Source: Nocardioides acrostichi
GTDB lineage: Bacteria; Actinomycetota; Actinomycetes; Propionibacteriales; Nocardioidaceae
Assembly: GCF_015319165.1 (NCBI RefSeq)
Contig: NZ_JADIVZ010000006.1
Span: forward strand, 62,001-126,000
DNA: 64,000 bases
Direction of reading: 5' to 3'
A program made the position numbers and the translations under genes. Shown one piece after another: positions 16,822 through 25,426 of this stretch (its first letter is position 1; each line of letters begins with the position of its first letter). The notes beneath the pieces are model-generated. The model was given only the letters and a program-made list of their open reading frames with translations, made no database searches and was not told the origin of the DNA.

Positions 16822-18332
16822 CCCGCCTTCGCGTCGTACGTACCCAGGTCCTGACCAACGCGGAGCAGATCGAGGCGGTGTTCTCCCAGCCGACCCTCTT
16901 CCGGCTGGCCGCCGAGGTGCCCTACCGCCAACCGGTCGGTCGGCCCCCTCTCCATCCGGCATGGGCGCTGCTCGGCTACGGAATCCTGGCCCGGATCTTC
17001 CGCTCCGGCGCACGCACCGAAGCCGAGCTCGCCAGCCCCGGCGTCTGGCAGCGGATCCTCGACACCGTCTCCGCAGTACGCGCCGCACACCCCGACCTCG
17101 ACATCCCTGCCGGCAACCCGATCCGCCCACCCGACTGGGCCGCGTGGAAGAACGCCCGCAACCGCTACTTCACCGACCCCGAGATCCTCCGCCGCCTCCA
17201 AGACGTCTTCAGCGAGACCGCAGTCGAACAGGCCCGGACGCTCGGACTCCTTCGCCCCACCGGCGACGGGTCGCTGTGCCACCCCAGCCCCACCCGGGTC
17301 GTCTACGGCGACGGCACCGTCATCCGGCCCCTGTACCGGCCACCGGCAGCCAGACGCGCCACCGACCCCGACACCGGCGAGGTCACCATCACCTACCTCG
17401 ACACCGACGGCACCCCCATCGACGCACCACGACGACGGTTCGACCCCGACGCCGCGGACTACCACGGCCACACCGGGTCCGTGCACGGCCAGAACTACGT
17501 CGGCCTCTACGCTCGCGGCGACCAGCCCCACCAGCGCGTCGTCCTCGCCGTCGACCGCGTCCCCCGCCCCGGCCAGGAGGCCGACACCGCCGTGGCCTGC
17601 TTCCAGCGCATCCACCCACTGCTCGGCAACGGCGTCCAGGCCTTCGTCTACGACGGCGCCGTCCGCGGCACCCACATCGACCACCTCATGACCGAATGCG
17701 GCGTCCTGGTCATCAACAAGGTCCACGGCACCCACGGCCGCACCCGAGCCGCCCGCGACAGCGAGCAACAGCGCTGGCACATGCTCGGCACCTGGGAGCA
17801 CGACACCCCGACCGGGCCGTGCACCCACCACCTCGCCGCCATCGACGGCGCCGTCCACGAGTTCGCCCTCGACGAGACCGGCACACCCGTGCCCCGACAC
17901 CGGCTCGTGCGCCGCCAGGTGAAGAGGCCGCGACGGCGCAGCGGCCGCTACCACTTCAACGTCGCCTACGAAGTGCCCTGCCCCGGCGGCGACTTCCTCG
18001 CCTGGGTCACCCCGCACGCCGAGCACGGCGACACCGAGCACGCACGCGCCGACGCCGTCCGTGTCATCGCCCAGGGCGACGACGACTTCGCACGCCTCTA
18101 CGGCCTGCGCAACGACTCCGAGTCGTTCAACAGCCAGCTCAAACGGACCCTGCTCGTCGACCGCGCCATGAGCCTCGGCGGGCAACGCCAACTCCTCGAC
18201 GTGCTGTGCTTCGCGGTCCTCAACAACACCACCAACGCCTACCGAGCCGCCGGACGCACTACCGGCACCCAGGGCCACACCGGCAGCCAGGGACTCACCG
18301 GTAGCCCATCGAGGATGCTCGACGCCGCCTGA
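16818..18332 (+). CDS. DDE-transposase-like protein 1
   Basis: A 504-residue protein whose ATG overlaps the previous stop by 4 nt. Three acidic residues stand in transposase-like contexts: Asp165 in VVYGDGTV, Asp279 in AFVYDGAV and Glu435 in NDSESFNSQLK, with spacing and the E...N..LK context of IS4-like DDE transposases. An N-terminal helical region (GRPPLHPAW) is typical of such enzymes. I cannot name an IS family. It is distantly homologous to the next gene through the same three blocks. Coupled translation with the recombinase-fold protein suggests the two work together. A hairpin terminator follows. Confidence 0.7.
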   Translation: MTRLRVVRTQVLTNAEQIEAVFSQPTLFRLAAEVPYRQPVGRPPLHPAWALLGYGILARIFRSGARTEAELASPGVWQRILDTVSAVRAAHPDLDIPAGNPIRPPDWAAWKNARNRYFTDPEILRRLQDVFSETAVEQARTLGLLRPTGDGSLCHPSPTRVVYGDGTVIRPLYRPPAARRATDPDTGEVTITYLDTDGTPIDAPRRRFDPDAADYHGHTGSVHGQNYVGLYARGDQPHQRVVLAVDRVPRPGQEADTAVACFQRIHPLLGNGVQAFVYDGAVRGTHIDHLMTECGVLVINKVHGTHGRTRAARDSEQQRWHMLGTWEHDTPTGPCTHHLAAIDGAVHEFALDETGTPVPRHRLVRRQVKRPRRRSGRYHFNVAYEVPCPGGDFLAWVTPHAEHGDTEHARADAVRVIAQGDDDFARLYGLRNDSESFNSQLKRTLLVDRAMSLGGQRQLLDVLCFAVLNNTTNAYRAAGRTTGTQGHTGSQGLTGSPSRMLDAA

Positions 18333-18367
18333 CCCGCTCCCCTTCGCCCTACACCGCTTCGACGCAC

Positions 18368-18407
18368 GCGACCGGCCGCGCCCCGCTACGGGGCCGCGGC
18401 CGGTCGC
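18368..18407 (+). terminator. Long hairpin after transposase-like gene 1
   Basis: GCGACCGGCCGCG pairs with CGCGGCCGGTCGC around an inner CCCCG/CGGGG stem and a 3-nt loop. It lies 35 nt after the stop codon, without a strong T tract. Confidence 0.75.
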
Positions 18408-18471
18408 GATTGCGTAGCCTCGCTCGCGCCCGACCTTCCGCCGTCGACCACCCACGACGGAAGGCCCACCG

Positions 18472-20428
18472 GTGACCGGCACGACCCGTACCGCCACGAA
18501 GCGCAGCCCACAGGTGAGCCGCCACACCCAGCGCCTCACCTTCACCCACGACGACCGTCCCAGCATCCTCGAACTCAACCTGCCCGGCCCTCGGCGCGCA
18601 CGCGAAGGACGCGGCGGCGGACACTTCATCCTCGACGTCCTGCGCTACCTAATCCGCAGCCCGCTCCTCACGGCGATGGCGGCTGCTATCGCCCCGCGCG
18701 TGGGCCGGCCGGCCGCCTACCCGGACGAGTTCTGGTTGTTCTTCGCCGCCGCTGGGCGAGAGCTCGCCAGCATGGACGAGCTCATCGCGACTCTCAACAA
18801 CGACACCGTGTGGACCGAGGTCGCGAAGGAGTTCTACTTCGAGCACGGCATCTCGCTGCCTGCCAAGGCAGGAGTCGCGATGGCCTCCTACAACTCGTGG
18901 CGCACCAACGCGGTCATCGACCGCGAAGCACAGATGGGGCTGCTCCTGCAGCGGTTCACCGATGCCAGCGTGCCGCTCGCACTCGCCGTGCGCCGGTCCG
19001 AGGTCGGCGACCGGCCCATCGATCTGCTGAATCCGCTGGTCCACCACATCGTCTCCGGCGACGGGACCGTGCGTAACGCGCCCTCGAACGTTCGGGCCAT
19101 CGTCGACACCGACAAGGACGGCAACCACCAGCTGACCTACCAGAACTCCCGAGCCAAGCCGAACAATGCGCGCGCCAGCCGCATCCACGAGCCGCAACAG
19201 CAGAACAGCAAGCGTTCGGGATCGCGCGAGGGCCTCTACAACGTCGCGGCCAGCACGAAAGGTGAAGACACCTACACGCGGACCGTGCTCGGCGTCGACA
19301 TCGGCACAGCCCACGAGGCCGAGATCACCGTAGCCATGCGGATGTTCCACCGCGTCTACAGGGCTCTTGGCGACCAGATCCCGGTCCTCGTCTACGACGG
19401 AGCTCTCACCCCCGTCAACGCGCAAGCGCTGATGGCTCGCCACGGCACCCTCTGCGTCAACGCCAACCACGCGCGCGGGCGGAAGCTCAGCGCCGGGGCC
19501 GGGGAGTCACGTGCCGACGACTTCGACCCCGCCACCACCACGACCACCGGAGAGGGCAGGCACCGCTACGGCAACAAGAAGGGCATGAGCAAGCGCACCT
19601 GGGTCACGCCTCTGCCCGATGTCGAGTGCCACCTCGGGGGGAGCCCTCACCAGCACCACCTCGCCGCAGACGACGGCGGCGTCTACGAGGTCGACAACCC
19701 GGTCCTCATGGGCGGGTACCCGAAGAAGATCCGACCGCTCACCTCGACCGGGCTCGAGCGATACCGCGACAGCGAAGACAAGTACTGGTTCCTGCTCACC
19801 CTGACCGGCCGCTGCAGTCACGGCGGTCACGGCCGGGGAGTTCTCGATGACCCAGGATCTGCGTTACACCGAGCCCGACTCACGCGGAAACGTCAGCTGG
19901 CGGCTGCCCATCGCCAACATCCGTCCCATCCCCGACATCACCAAGAACTACCCAGAGGTGATGGGGACGCGCAACCAGTCGGAGTCGTTCTTCTCCTGGG
20001 CCGAGAAGCGCTACTACCGCCACGACCTCGCCGCCAGCTGGGGCCGCGACGCACAAGTGTTCGACCTCATCGCCCTCGCCTTGCTCCACAACAGCGAAGC
20101 CTGGGCCCACCTGGCCTACCGCCACCCATCCCACGCCGAGGAGTTCCGAGCCATCCTCGCGGCCATGGACCCGCCGGACCTGTCGGGGGTGAAGAAGAAG
20201 CCGCTCGAGCAGCGCAAGGCAGCCCAGGCAGCTCACCTGCGCACCCTGGAGGCATGGCTGCCCGTCACCAGCACAGCCGACTCCCGCGCCTCCATCACCC
20301 CTGTCCAAACGGTCCCCGCCGCTACCTCCGCCCCTGCGAGCCTCACCGCCGGCCGGACCACTGATGTCGAACGTCAGACGCTCCAGCACGGTCCCATCAA
20401 GACCCTGCGCGCACCCCGCACCGGCTGA
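18472..20428 (+). pseudogene. DDE-transposase-like protein 2, split by a frameshift
   Basis: The N-terminal part reads from GTG at 18472 in one frame through GDGT (Asp197), VYDGAL (Asp309) and DKYWFLLTLT. The C-terminal part, with GTRNQSESFFSW (catalytic Glu block) and LALLHNSEAWAHL, is in another frame ending at 20428. The second frame opens only after a stop at 19802-19804 and the family match needs it by about 19847, so the shift lies within roughly 43 nt. Both parts align to the preceding gene (GDG, VYDG, SESF blocks). It is either a broken gene or a translated frameshift product. GGAAGG lies about 10 nt upstream of the GTG. Confidence 0.65.
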
Positions 20429-20522
20429 CGAAAAGTTCTTGCCCGCCCCGATGGCAGCGATTGCGCAGCCGCTCCAGCACCAGACAGTCACGGTCTCCGC
20501 CACCCAAACACAGGAGAGCACC

Positions 20523-21569
20523 ATGACCGCCGCCACCGCCACCGCTGCTGCAGCCGTCGCCGAGTTCAACTACAGCGTGCTCGTGAGCCGCACCGACTCC
20601 ACGTTCCGGCCCCACGACGCACCCGACCACCCCCTCGACATCGCGGGCCTGAGCGTGGGTCGCGCCGCCGACGTCCTCGCCTGTGTCCTGGGGGTGTGGA
20701 AGCAGTTCAGCCTCCCCGCCGACGTAGTCGCGACGATGGGCGGCGTCCTGGCCGGTCTGCTCGAGCAGCTCACGAAGGCTGGTTTCACCGTCCACACCGC
20801 CGACGAGGAGACACTGACCCGTTTCGCCACCACCAACCCCGCCGGACACGCCGCGCCGACCTTCGAGGAGGTTCTCCTGCGTCACAACGTGATCAACGGG
20901 ACCTACCTCGCTCTCGAGGACGCGCGGATGATCGAGCCGGCGGCCCCGCTGACACTGCCCGGATCCGCCTATCCGACCAGCGCCGGTCGTGCGCACGTGC
21001 GGAGTGCGACCCACGACGAAGTGCTCCTCATCCGTCTCGCCAGCCGCATGGTCCAAAGCCAGCGTCGCCAATACCTCGCAACAGCCTGCGTGGCCATCTG
21101 CAGCAGCACCGCGACCACAGCCGAGGCCCCCCAGGTGCTGTGGCATAATTGCGCCTCCGACGACCTCACGCTCGCGGGTCGCACAAGCCTGAACGACCGC
21201 GCCGGGATGAACATCGCAGCGCGCACCGTCACAATGGACCACTGGGCCACCACCGCGCTCAGCGCCTGGAAGGCCGAGCGATCGGCACTGCGCCCCGTCC
21301 ACGAGGACGACTCGGTGCTCTACACCGGAACGCAGGCCCTCACCAGCAACTCCGCAGCCGCCAGCACCGACCAGCAGGTCAAGAAGGCGATCAAGCTCGC
21401 AGGGCTCGCGCAGGCCCCGGGACTAACGGCTGGCTCGCTGCGACTGTGGAGCATCCTCAAGGACGCAACCGACCTCGCCTCAGCAGCCCGGGCCGCCCGA
21501 CAGGGAGGCATCACGCTCGTCGCCCTGCACACCAGGGTCGAGACGCTGATCGCAAACGCGACGAAGTAG
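20523..21569 (+). CDS. Second recombinase-fold-like protein
   Basis: A 348-residue protein from ATG at 20523 with AGGAGAG upstream. The C-terminal third resembles the equivalent part of the protein at 15637: a helix block ending in an SLRLW motif (compare SLRHW there) followed by helices where the LGH box and Tyr would lie, but neither LGH nor a suitable Tyr is present. The N-terminal half (FNYSVLVSRTD start, RAADVLACVLGVW) is helical and unrecognised. It follows transposase-like gene 2 by 94 nt and so mirrors the pairing on the other side. The relationship to recombinases is weaker here than for the first protein. Confidence 0.55.
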   Translation: MTAATATAAAAVAEFNYSVLVSRTDSTFRPHDAPDHPLDIAGLSVGRAADVLACVLGVWKQFSLPADVVATMGGVLAGLLEQLTKAGFTVHTADEETLTRFATTNPAGHAAPTFEEVLLRHNVINGTYLALEDARMIEPAAPLTLPGSAYPTSAGRAHVRSATHDEVLLIRLASRMVQSQRRQYLATACVAICSSTATTAEAPQVLWHNCASDDLTLAGRTSLNDRAGMNIAARTVTMDHWATTALSAWKAERSALRPVHEDDSVLYTGTQALTSNSAAASTDQQVKKAIKLAGLAQAPGLTAGSLRLWSILKDATDLASAARAARQGGITLVALHTRVETLIANATK

Positions 21570-21711
21570 TCAGCACAGCATCGATACCCCCGCCCTACGC
21601 GCCCACCTCCTCCGTCGGGCAACAGACAAGTCGAGGGGTGTATGTCGGGCTACCGGGCACGTCCATGTCAATGCCGAAGTGCACCCATCTAGCCGATGAG
21701 CGGGCGTCGCT

Positions 21712-21966
21712 CTATCTCTGTTGCACTGGCGGCAGCAGTCGACTTGCTTCGTTCACGAACCTCTCGATGACAGGCAAGGGCACGACCGTTGGGCGGTGGA
21801 CGATGAAGTCGAACCCAGGAGCAGAGTCGTGCCAGAACGCTTCAAGAACAGGCCCAACCCCGGGTGCGTCCGCCAAGTCGGTGAGTTCCAACGCCATACC
21901 GTCGCGGTCAAGGTCAGACGCCATGACGACCTCGAACTTCCTGCCACCGTGCTCCCAGACGTCCAC
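21712..21966 (-). CDS. Small unknown protein
   Basis: An 84-residue ORF from GTG at 21966, with typical high-GC third positions. It begins DVWEHGGRKFEVVMASDLDRDGM and contains FIVHRP near the end; mixed alpha/beta content is likely and there are no membrane segments. No family is recognised. It is the last of three consecutive small minus-strand genes of similar style; such orphan genes beside mobile DNA are often immunity proteins, but nothing here proves that. Confidence 0.5.
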   Translation of the reverse strand: MDVWEHGGRKFEVVMASDLDRDGMALELTDLADAPGVGPVLEAFWHDSAPGFDFIVHRPTVVPLPVIERFVNEASRLLPPVQQR

Positions 21967-22032
21967 ACAAGAATGATGACAGAGTCTCCGAGTTCCCGGC
22001 CTTGCCGCAGCCCGGTACGCCGGGAAACGGTG

Positions 22033-22389
22033 CTACGAGCGTTCAGGCGTGATCCGAAGGCTCTCCGGCGGCGGGAACTCGGCCGGAGACTTATCGTCCT
22101 GCCCTTGCCACTCGATGCCGCCGAGAACCTCGCCCAGCCCCGGAGAGTCGATCGTGTACAGGAACAGTCCGTCGAACGTCTTGGAATCGCGAACCTGCGC
22201 ATCTACGACCGCTTCCATACCGTCGTTCGGCCCCGAGAAGAAGTCGATGGATGGGCAACCGCATCCACACTTCCCCAGGACCTGGACGCCTGCAGCCTGC
22301 TCGCGCAGGCGTTCGACGCCCTCGAAGTCGACGGCGAGCAACGCAGTCAGCACATCGCGCTCACGGGTACTCAGCGGCCTCGGGTACAC
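22033..22389 (-). CDS. Unknown protein with CGCGC cluster
   Basis: A 118-residue ORF from GTG at 22389 (VYPRPLSTRERDVL). An N-terminal helical part leads to GKCGCGCPSIDFF, which has the look of a metal- or structure-forming Cys cluster, followed by a beta-rich part (FDGLFLYTIDSPGLGEVLGGIEW). Proteins of this general form occur in actinobacteria as unassigned conserved proteins. It sits between two other small genes on the same strand, 66 nt upstream of the gene at 21712. Confidence 0.6.
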   Translation of the reverse strand: MYPRPLSTRERDVLTALLAVDFEGVERLREQAAGVQVLGKCGCGCPSIDFFSGPNDGMEAVVDAQVRDSKTFDGLFLYTIDSPGLGEVLGGIEWQGQDDKSPAEFPPPESLRITPERS

Positions 22390-22450
22390 GACGTCATTCT
22401 CTCGCAGCGCACGACCGCTTCTACCGCATCGCGGTCAGGCCGATGAGCGG

Positions 22451-22774
22451 TCACCGCGCCAATGCCCACAACCTTCTTTCGAGGTCATCGACGCATCGCT
22501 CTAGGTCGCCCACGGAACTCAGGTCGTAGTGCCGCTCGCCGCCCTTGTCAGGCATGCCCCAGTCCATCTCAGCCTCACCTGACACCCAGACCGTCAGCTG
22601 CCCTAGCGCGCCCCTCAGGTCTAGTCGAAGCCAAGACGCAGGCTTGTCCGTCATCGGACCGTCAGCGAATTCGTGCTCGAAGCCCTCTCGCTGCCAGCGG
22701 TTCTCGCGCGCGGCGACCAGGTCATGGAGAAGGGAGAGGTCCACCTCGCCATACTTGCAGCCGAGTGCGCTCAC
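22451..22774 (-). CDS. Small unknown protein
   Basis: A 107-residue ORF from GTG at 22774. A charged helical N-terminus is followed by strands (SWLRLDLRGALGQLTVWVSGEAEMDWG) and a helical C-terminus ending in LERRLWALAR. The pattern suggests a small alpha/beta protein of the immunity-like type. No family is recognised and no partner toxin is visible nearby. Confidence 0.55.
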   Translation of the reverse strand: MSALGCKYGEVDLSLLHDLVAARENRWQREGFEHEFADGPMTDKPASWLRLDLRGALGQLTVWVSGEAEMDWGMPDKGGERHYDLSSVGDLERCVDDLERRLWALAR

Positions 22775-23197
22775 CTGCCGCGACGACGCTCGTTCGCTCC
22801 AATGAGGGGCCGTCCACGGAAGCCTCGTGGCATGCGCGCCAGCGGCTGGCCGCAGCGGTCCGATGGACTGATTACCGGCGGCCGTCCAAAGCGGTCCAAC
22901 CGACCGATTGGCCCGCCGTCGTGGTCGAGTACTCGACCACGCCCCGTCGCGAATACCCCGGTCGATCGGGTCGTGGCGGACGTTGCGTCGTCGCGCCAGA
23001 GCAACGACCGCCTGTCACGGCGTCCGTCGCCGCTCGCAAGAAGATCGGCATCGTGTTGAATTGCGGCGACCGCGACAGGCCGGACGGCAGGCCGTAGGCC
23101 ACGAGTGCACCTGGTGCCCCCCTCGATACGATCATCAGGGTATGGGTTGATCCCAGGGTTCTTCCCACAGAAGTTCCCAGGGTTCTTTCCATAGCCC
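22775..23197. other. Intergenic region upstream of tRNA-Lys
   Basis: About 420 nt with no convincing gene. It contains a 22-bp perfect palindrome (22920-22941) and must hold the tRNA promoter. ORFs here lack ribosome-binding sites. Confidence 0.5.
22920..22941. repeat. Perfect 22-bp palindrome
   Basis: CGTGGTCGAGT is followed directly by its exact reverse complement. With no loop it is better suited to bind a dimeric protein than to form an RNA hairpin. It lies about 280 nt upstream of tRNA-Lys and 145 nt upstream of the gene starting at 22774. Confidence 0.85.
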
Positions 23198-23270
23198 GGG
23201 CCTCTAGCTCAATCGGCAGAGCAGGAGACTTTTAATCTCTTGGTTGTGGGTTCGAGTCCCACGGGGCCCA
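23198..23270 (+). tRNA. tRNA-Lys (anticodon TTT)
   Basis: A 73-nt gene with a 7-bp acceptor stem (GGGCCTC with GGGGCCC, one G-T pair), the D-arm TAGCTCAATCGGCAGAGC, an anticodon loop with TTT, and the T-arm GTTCGAGTCCC. The discriminator base is A and CCA is not encoded. Its 3' half serves as the attachment site of the integrated element that follows. Confidence 0.97.
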
Positions 23271-23271
23271 C
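23236..23271. repeat. attL: 36-bp repeat in tRNA-Lys 3' end
   Basis: Bases 23236-23271 are repeated exactly at 29346-29381. The repeat covers the anticodon-stem 3' side, the variable region, the T-arm and the acceptor 3' strand, so integration left the tRNA intact. Confidence 0.95.
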
Positions 23272-23326
23272 CCATGTGCCCTCTGACCTGCAACGGAGGG
23301 TTTCGGCTTCGTCCAGAACCCTCCAG

Positions 23327-23349
23327 ATCCCCCATTTACCCCCCGGATT
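23327..23349. repeat. Candidate integrase arm site (left)
   Basis: This C-rich 23-nt stretch (ATCCCCC...ACCCCCCGG) matches 29218-29240 at 18 of 23 positions. The two copies lie just inside the two ends of the element, where arm-type integrase or excisionase sites are expected. Confidence 0.5.
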
Positions 23350-23368
23350 GGACCGAGCCGACCCCCAG

Positions 23369-24553
23369 TCATAGGTACTCCGCAGCCGCACTGGTGTCGG
23401 CCTTGCGGTTCAGGTAGACGCTCGCCGTCATGGCCGGGTTCGAGTGCCCGAGCACGCGGGCAGCTAGCTCGATGCCTCCCCCGCTCTGCTCGATGAGCGA
23501 CGCGACGGTCCTCCGCAGAGTGTGGGAGGTGGCCCAGTCGCAGCCAGCGGCGTCGAAGATCGCTCGCATCTCCCGGTAGAGGTTGCGACGGTCGCGGGGC
23601 TTCGTGGTGTCGGGCACGCCCCAGCGACCCGGCGAGGCGAACACGTGGCCGCTGGTGCCGGTGCGCGCAGCGCGTCCGCGCATCCGCTCAGCCAGCCACG
23701 GCGGCAGAGTCAGGACACGGGTACTGCTCTCGGTCTTGGTGCCTCGCACGAGCACGGTGCCATCGGCCAAGGACACGTCGTCCCACTGCTGGCCCAGCGC
23801 CTCACCGATGCGGACCCCCGTGCCGGCCATCCACCACACCACGTCGGCCACGTCGAGGTGGTGCTCTGACTCGTGCTCGTCGGCGGCAGCGAGCACGGCG
23901 TCACGCTCCTTGCGTGTCAGGGCTCGCTCCTTGTCTTGCTTCACCCCACGGCGCTTCTTCGCCTTGGCCGGCCTCACCTCGCGGATCGCGTTCGTGTCGA
24001 GCAGGTCGTATCGGACAGCCATGCTCAACACCCCGGACACCACAGAGCGAGCAGACTTCGCCGAGCCTGCGCCGTGCTCGTCGGCTACAGACTGGAGCCA
24101 GTCCTCCAGCACGGCGACGCGGTTGACCTCGCGCAGAGTCAGGTTCTCCACGCGACTACCCGTGACGTAGCGCTTCACAGTGCCTCGGTACTGGTCCAGG
24201 CTGTTCTGCGAGAGGTCGCTCTCTGGTCGAGCCTGCTGCTCCAGCCAGTGAGCCACAGCCGTGCCCAGTGTGCTGTTCGATGTCAGACCTGCTCCCCCGG
24301 TAGACGGGGCCTGCCGCTCGACTAGAGCAGCCTTCAACTTCTGTTCTGCCTTCGCCTTCGTGGAGTCGAAGCGCTCCACGTCTCGCAGCTTGCCGTCGCG
24401 GTCGCGGTACTTGGTGCGAGCGCGGTAGCGCTGCGGCTTCGTGCCGGCTGGAGCCGTAACCCACCTACCGGACTCGTCGCAGACCTGGGCCACCACGGTG
24501 ATCGTGCCGCTGGTGCCGATGGTGGTGCGGGGCCTCGCCATGCTCGTGCTCAC
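23369..24553 (-). CDS. int: Tyrosine-type site-specific integrase
   Basis: A 394-residue phage-type integrase that recombines attP with the tRNA-Lys attB. An arm-binding N-terminus (about residues 20-80) and a SAM-like core-binding domain (about 90-190) precede the catalytic domain: box I Arg in GTGVRIGEAL, HTLRR, LGHSNP and the nucleophile Tyr in MTASVYLNRK. All catalytic residues are in place. GTG at 24553 has a GAGAGAAGA ribosome-binding site; an ATG four codons later is an alternative. The gene ends about 100 nt from attL. Confidence 0.95.
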   Translation of the reverse strand: MSTSMARPRTTIGTSGTITVVAQVCDESGRWVTAPAGTKPQRYRARTKYRDRDGKLRDVERFDSTKAKAEQKLKAALVERQAPSTGGAGLTSNSTLGTAVAHWLEQQARPESDLSQNSLDQYRGTVKRYVTGSRVENLTLREVNRVAVLEDWLQSVADEHGAGSAKSARSVVSGVLSMAVRYDLLDTNAIREVRPAKAKKRRGVKQDKERALTRKERDAVLAAADEHESEHHLDVADVVWWMAGTGVRIGEALGQQWDDVSLADGTVLVRGTKTESSTRVLTLPPWLAERMRGRAARTGTSGHVFASPGRWGVPDTTKPRDRRNLYREMRAIFDAAGCDWATSHTLRRTVASLIEQSGGGIELAARVLGHSNPAMTASVYLNRKADTSAAAEYL

Positions 24554-24967
24554 TCTTCTCTCGTCGCGTCATCGGCAACCTACCCAATGCGGGGAACAGA
24601 TACAAGGTTTGATCTCTCGACCCTTCGAGCTGGCACGGGCAGAGCCCTGCCTGTCCTCTCACCCGCATCCCGAGGACTCACGACGGCAAAGGACTCGCCC
24701 AGCACCGGCTGACGAACGAGACGGCGGAGGGGGCGGAGGGGCCGTCGGCCTCAGCGGCAGCACCTGGCAGCAGGGGGGGTAGGACCCCGCTTCGAGACGG
24801 AGCCTCTACCGGGTGTCCTTGGCACCTCTGGTCCTGCCATGGTTCCAGAGTCGCTGGGATCTGGGCCTACAGAGCCCCCTGGGGCCTCATGAGGGGGTCT
24901 AGGAGGGGCGCGGGAAGGCTCTATGCCGCCTTGCCGTGTCCGGGGGTGGCGGGTGTCCCGAGAACGG
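24554..24967. other. Non-coding stretch inside the element
   Basis: About 410 nt between the integrase and the small membrane protein. No ORF with a ribosome-binding site and consistent codon use is seen. It should hold the integrase promoter; it is rich in G-runs near 24725-24800. Confidence 0.45.
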
Positions 24968-25138
24968 CTAGAGAGCGGAGCGGCGAACGCGAACGGTCAC
25001 CATCGCTCCGACAACCACGGCCAGGAGAATGCCGCCAAGCTCAGGAGCGCCCACGCCGAAGCCCATGAGAGACAACAGGGCAGCGGCCACGATCAGAGCG
25101 ACCAAGAGGGGCACGAGTGACGGCAAGGTCTTCGGCAT
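24968..25138 (-). CDS. Small two-helix membrane protein
   Basis: A 56-residue ORF (ATG at 25138, TAG at 24968-24970). It starts MPKTLPSLVPLLVALIV, has two hydrophobic helices (about residues 7-25 and 33-48) separated by a short polar turn with APELGG, and ends in basic VRVRRSAL. The layout is that of a real small inner-membrane protein rather than a chance ORF. The ribosome-binding site is weak. Function unknown; small membrane proteins of this kind are common in actinomycete integrative elements. Confidence 0.55.
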   Translation of the reverse strand: MPKTLPSLVPLLVALIVAAALLSLMGFGVGAPELGGILLAVVVGAMVTVRVRRSAL

Positions 25139-25426
25139 CCGTGGAGTCTAGGCGCTCGGCGAGTGCGCTGAACAGACTTTGAGCACGCCCAGTGAGCCCA
25201 CGAGCCCCGAGCAGGGCCAGCCGGAGGAAGGGGCCAGCCGGTCCTGCTCGGGGTTGACCCCCACGCCGCAGGAGGCGGTGGCGCGAGGGTCTGTGGGGCA
25301 CTCTGTGGCCCGCTTGGAGGCACGGGCAGGCTCACGGGGTGCCGGAGGGCCACCGAGGGGTCCGCGGGCGCTCTGTGTGCGCTCCACGGCCTCTCGGCCT
25401 CGGTGGCGGGTCAGGTGGCCGCTAGG
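25139..25426. other. Gap between two element genes
   Basis: About 290 nt with no gene that I can support. A GC-rich segment near 25205-25265 can form a hairpin and may terminate the upstream 386-codon gene. Confidence 0.35.

Noticed and set aside
22872..23192. 106-codon minus-strand ORF before tRNA-Lys
   Set aside because: No ribosome-binding site, spans the palindrome, and shows no coding bias.
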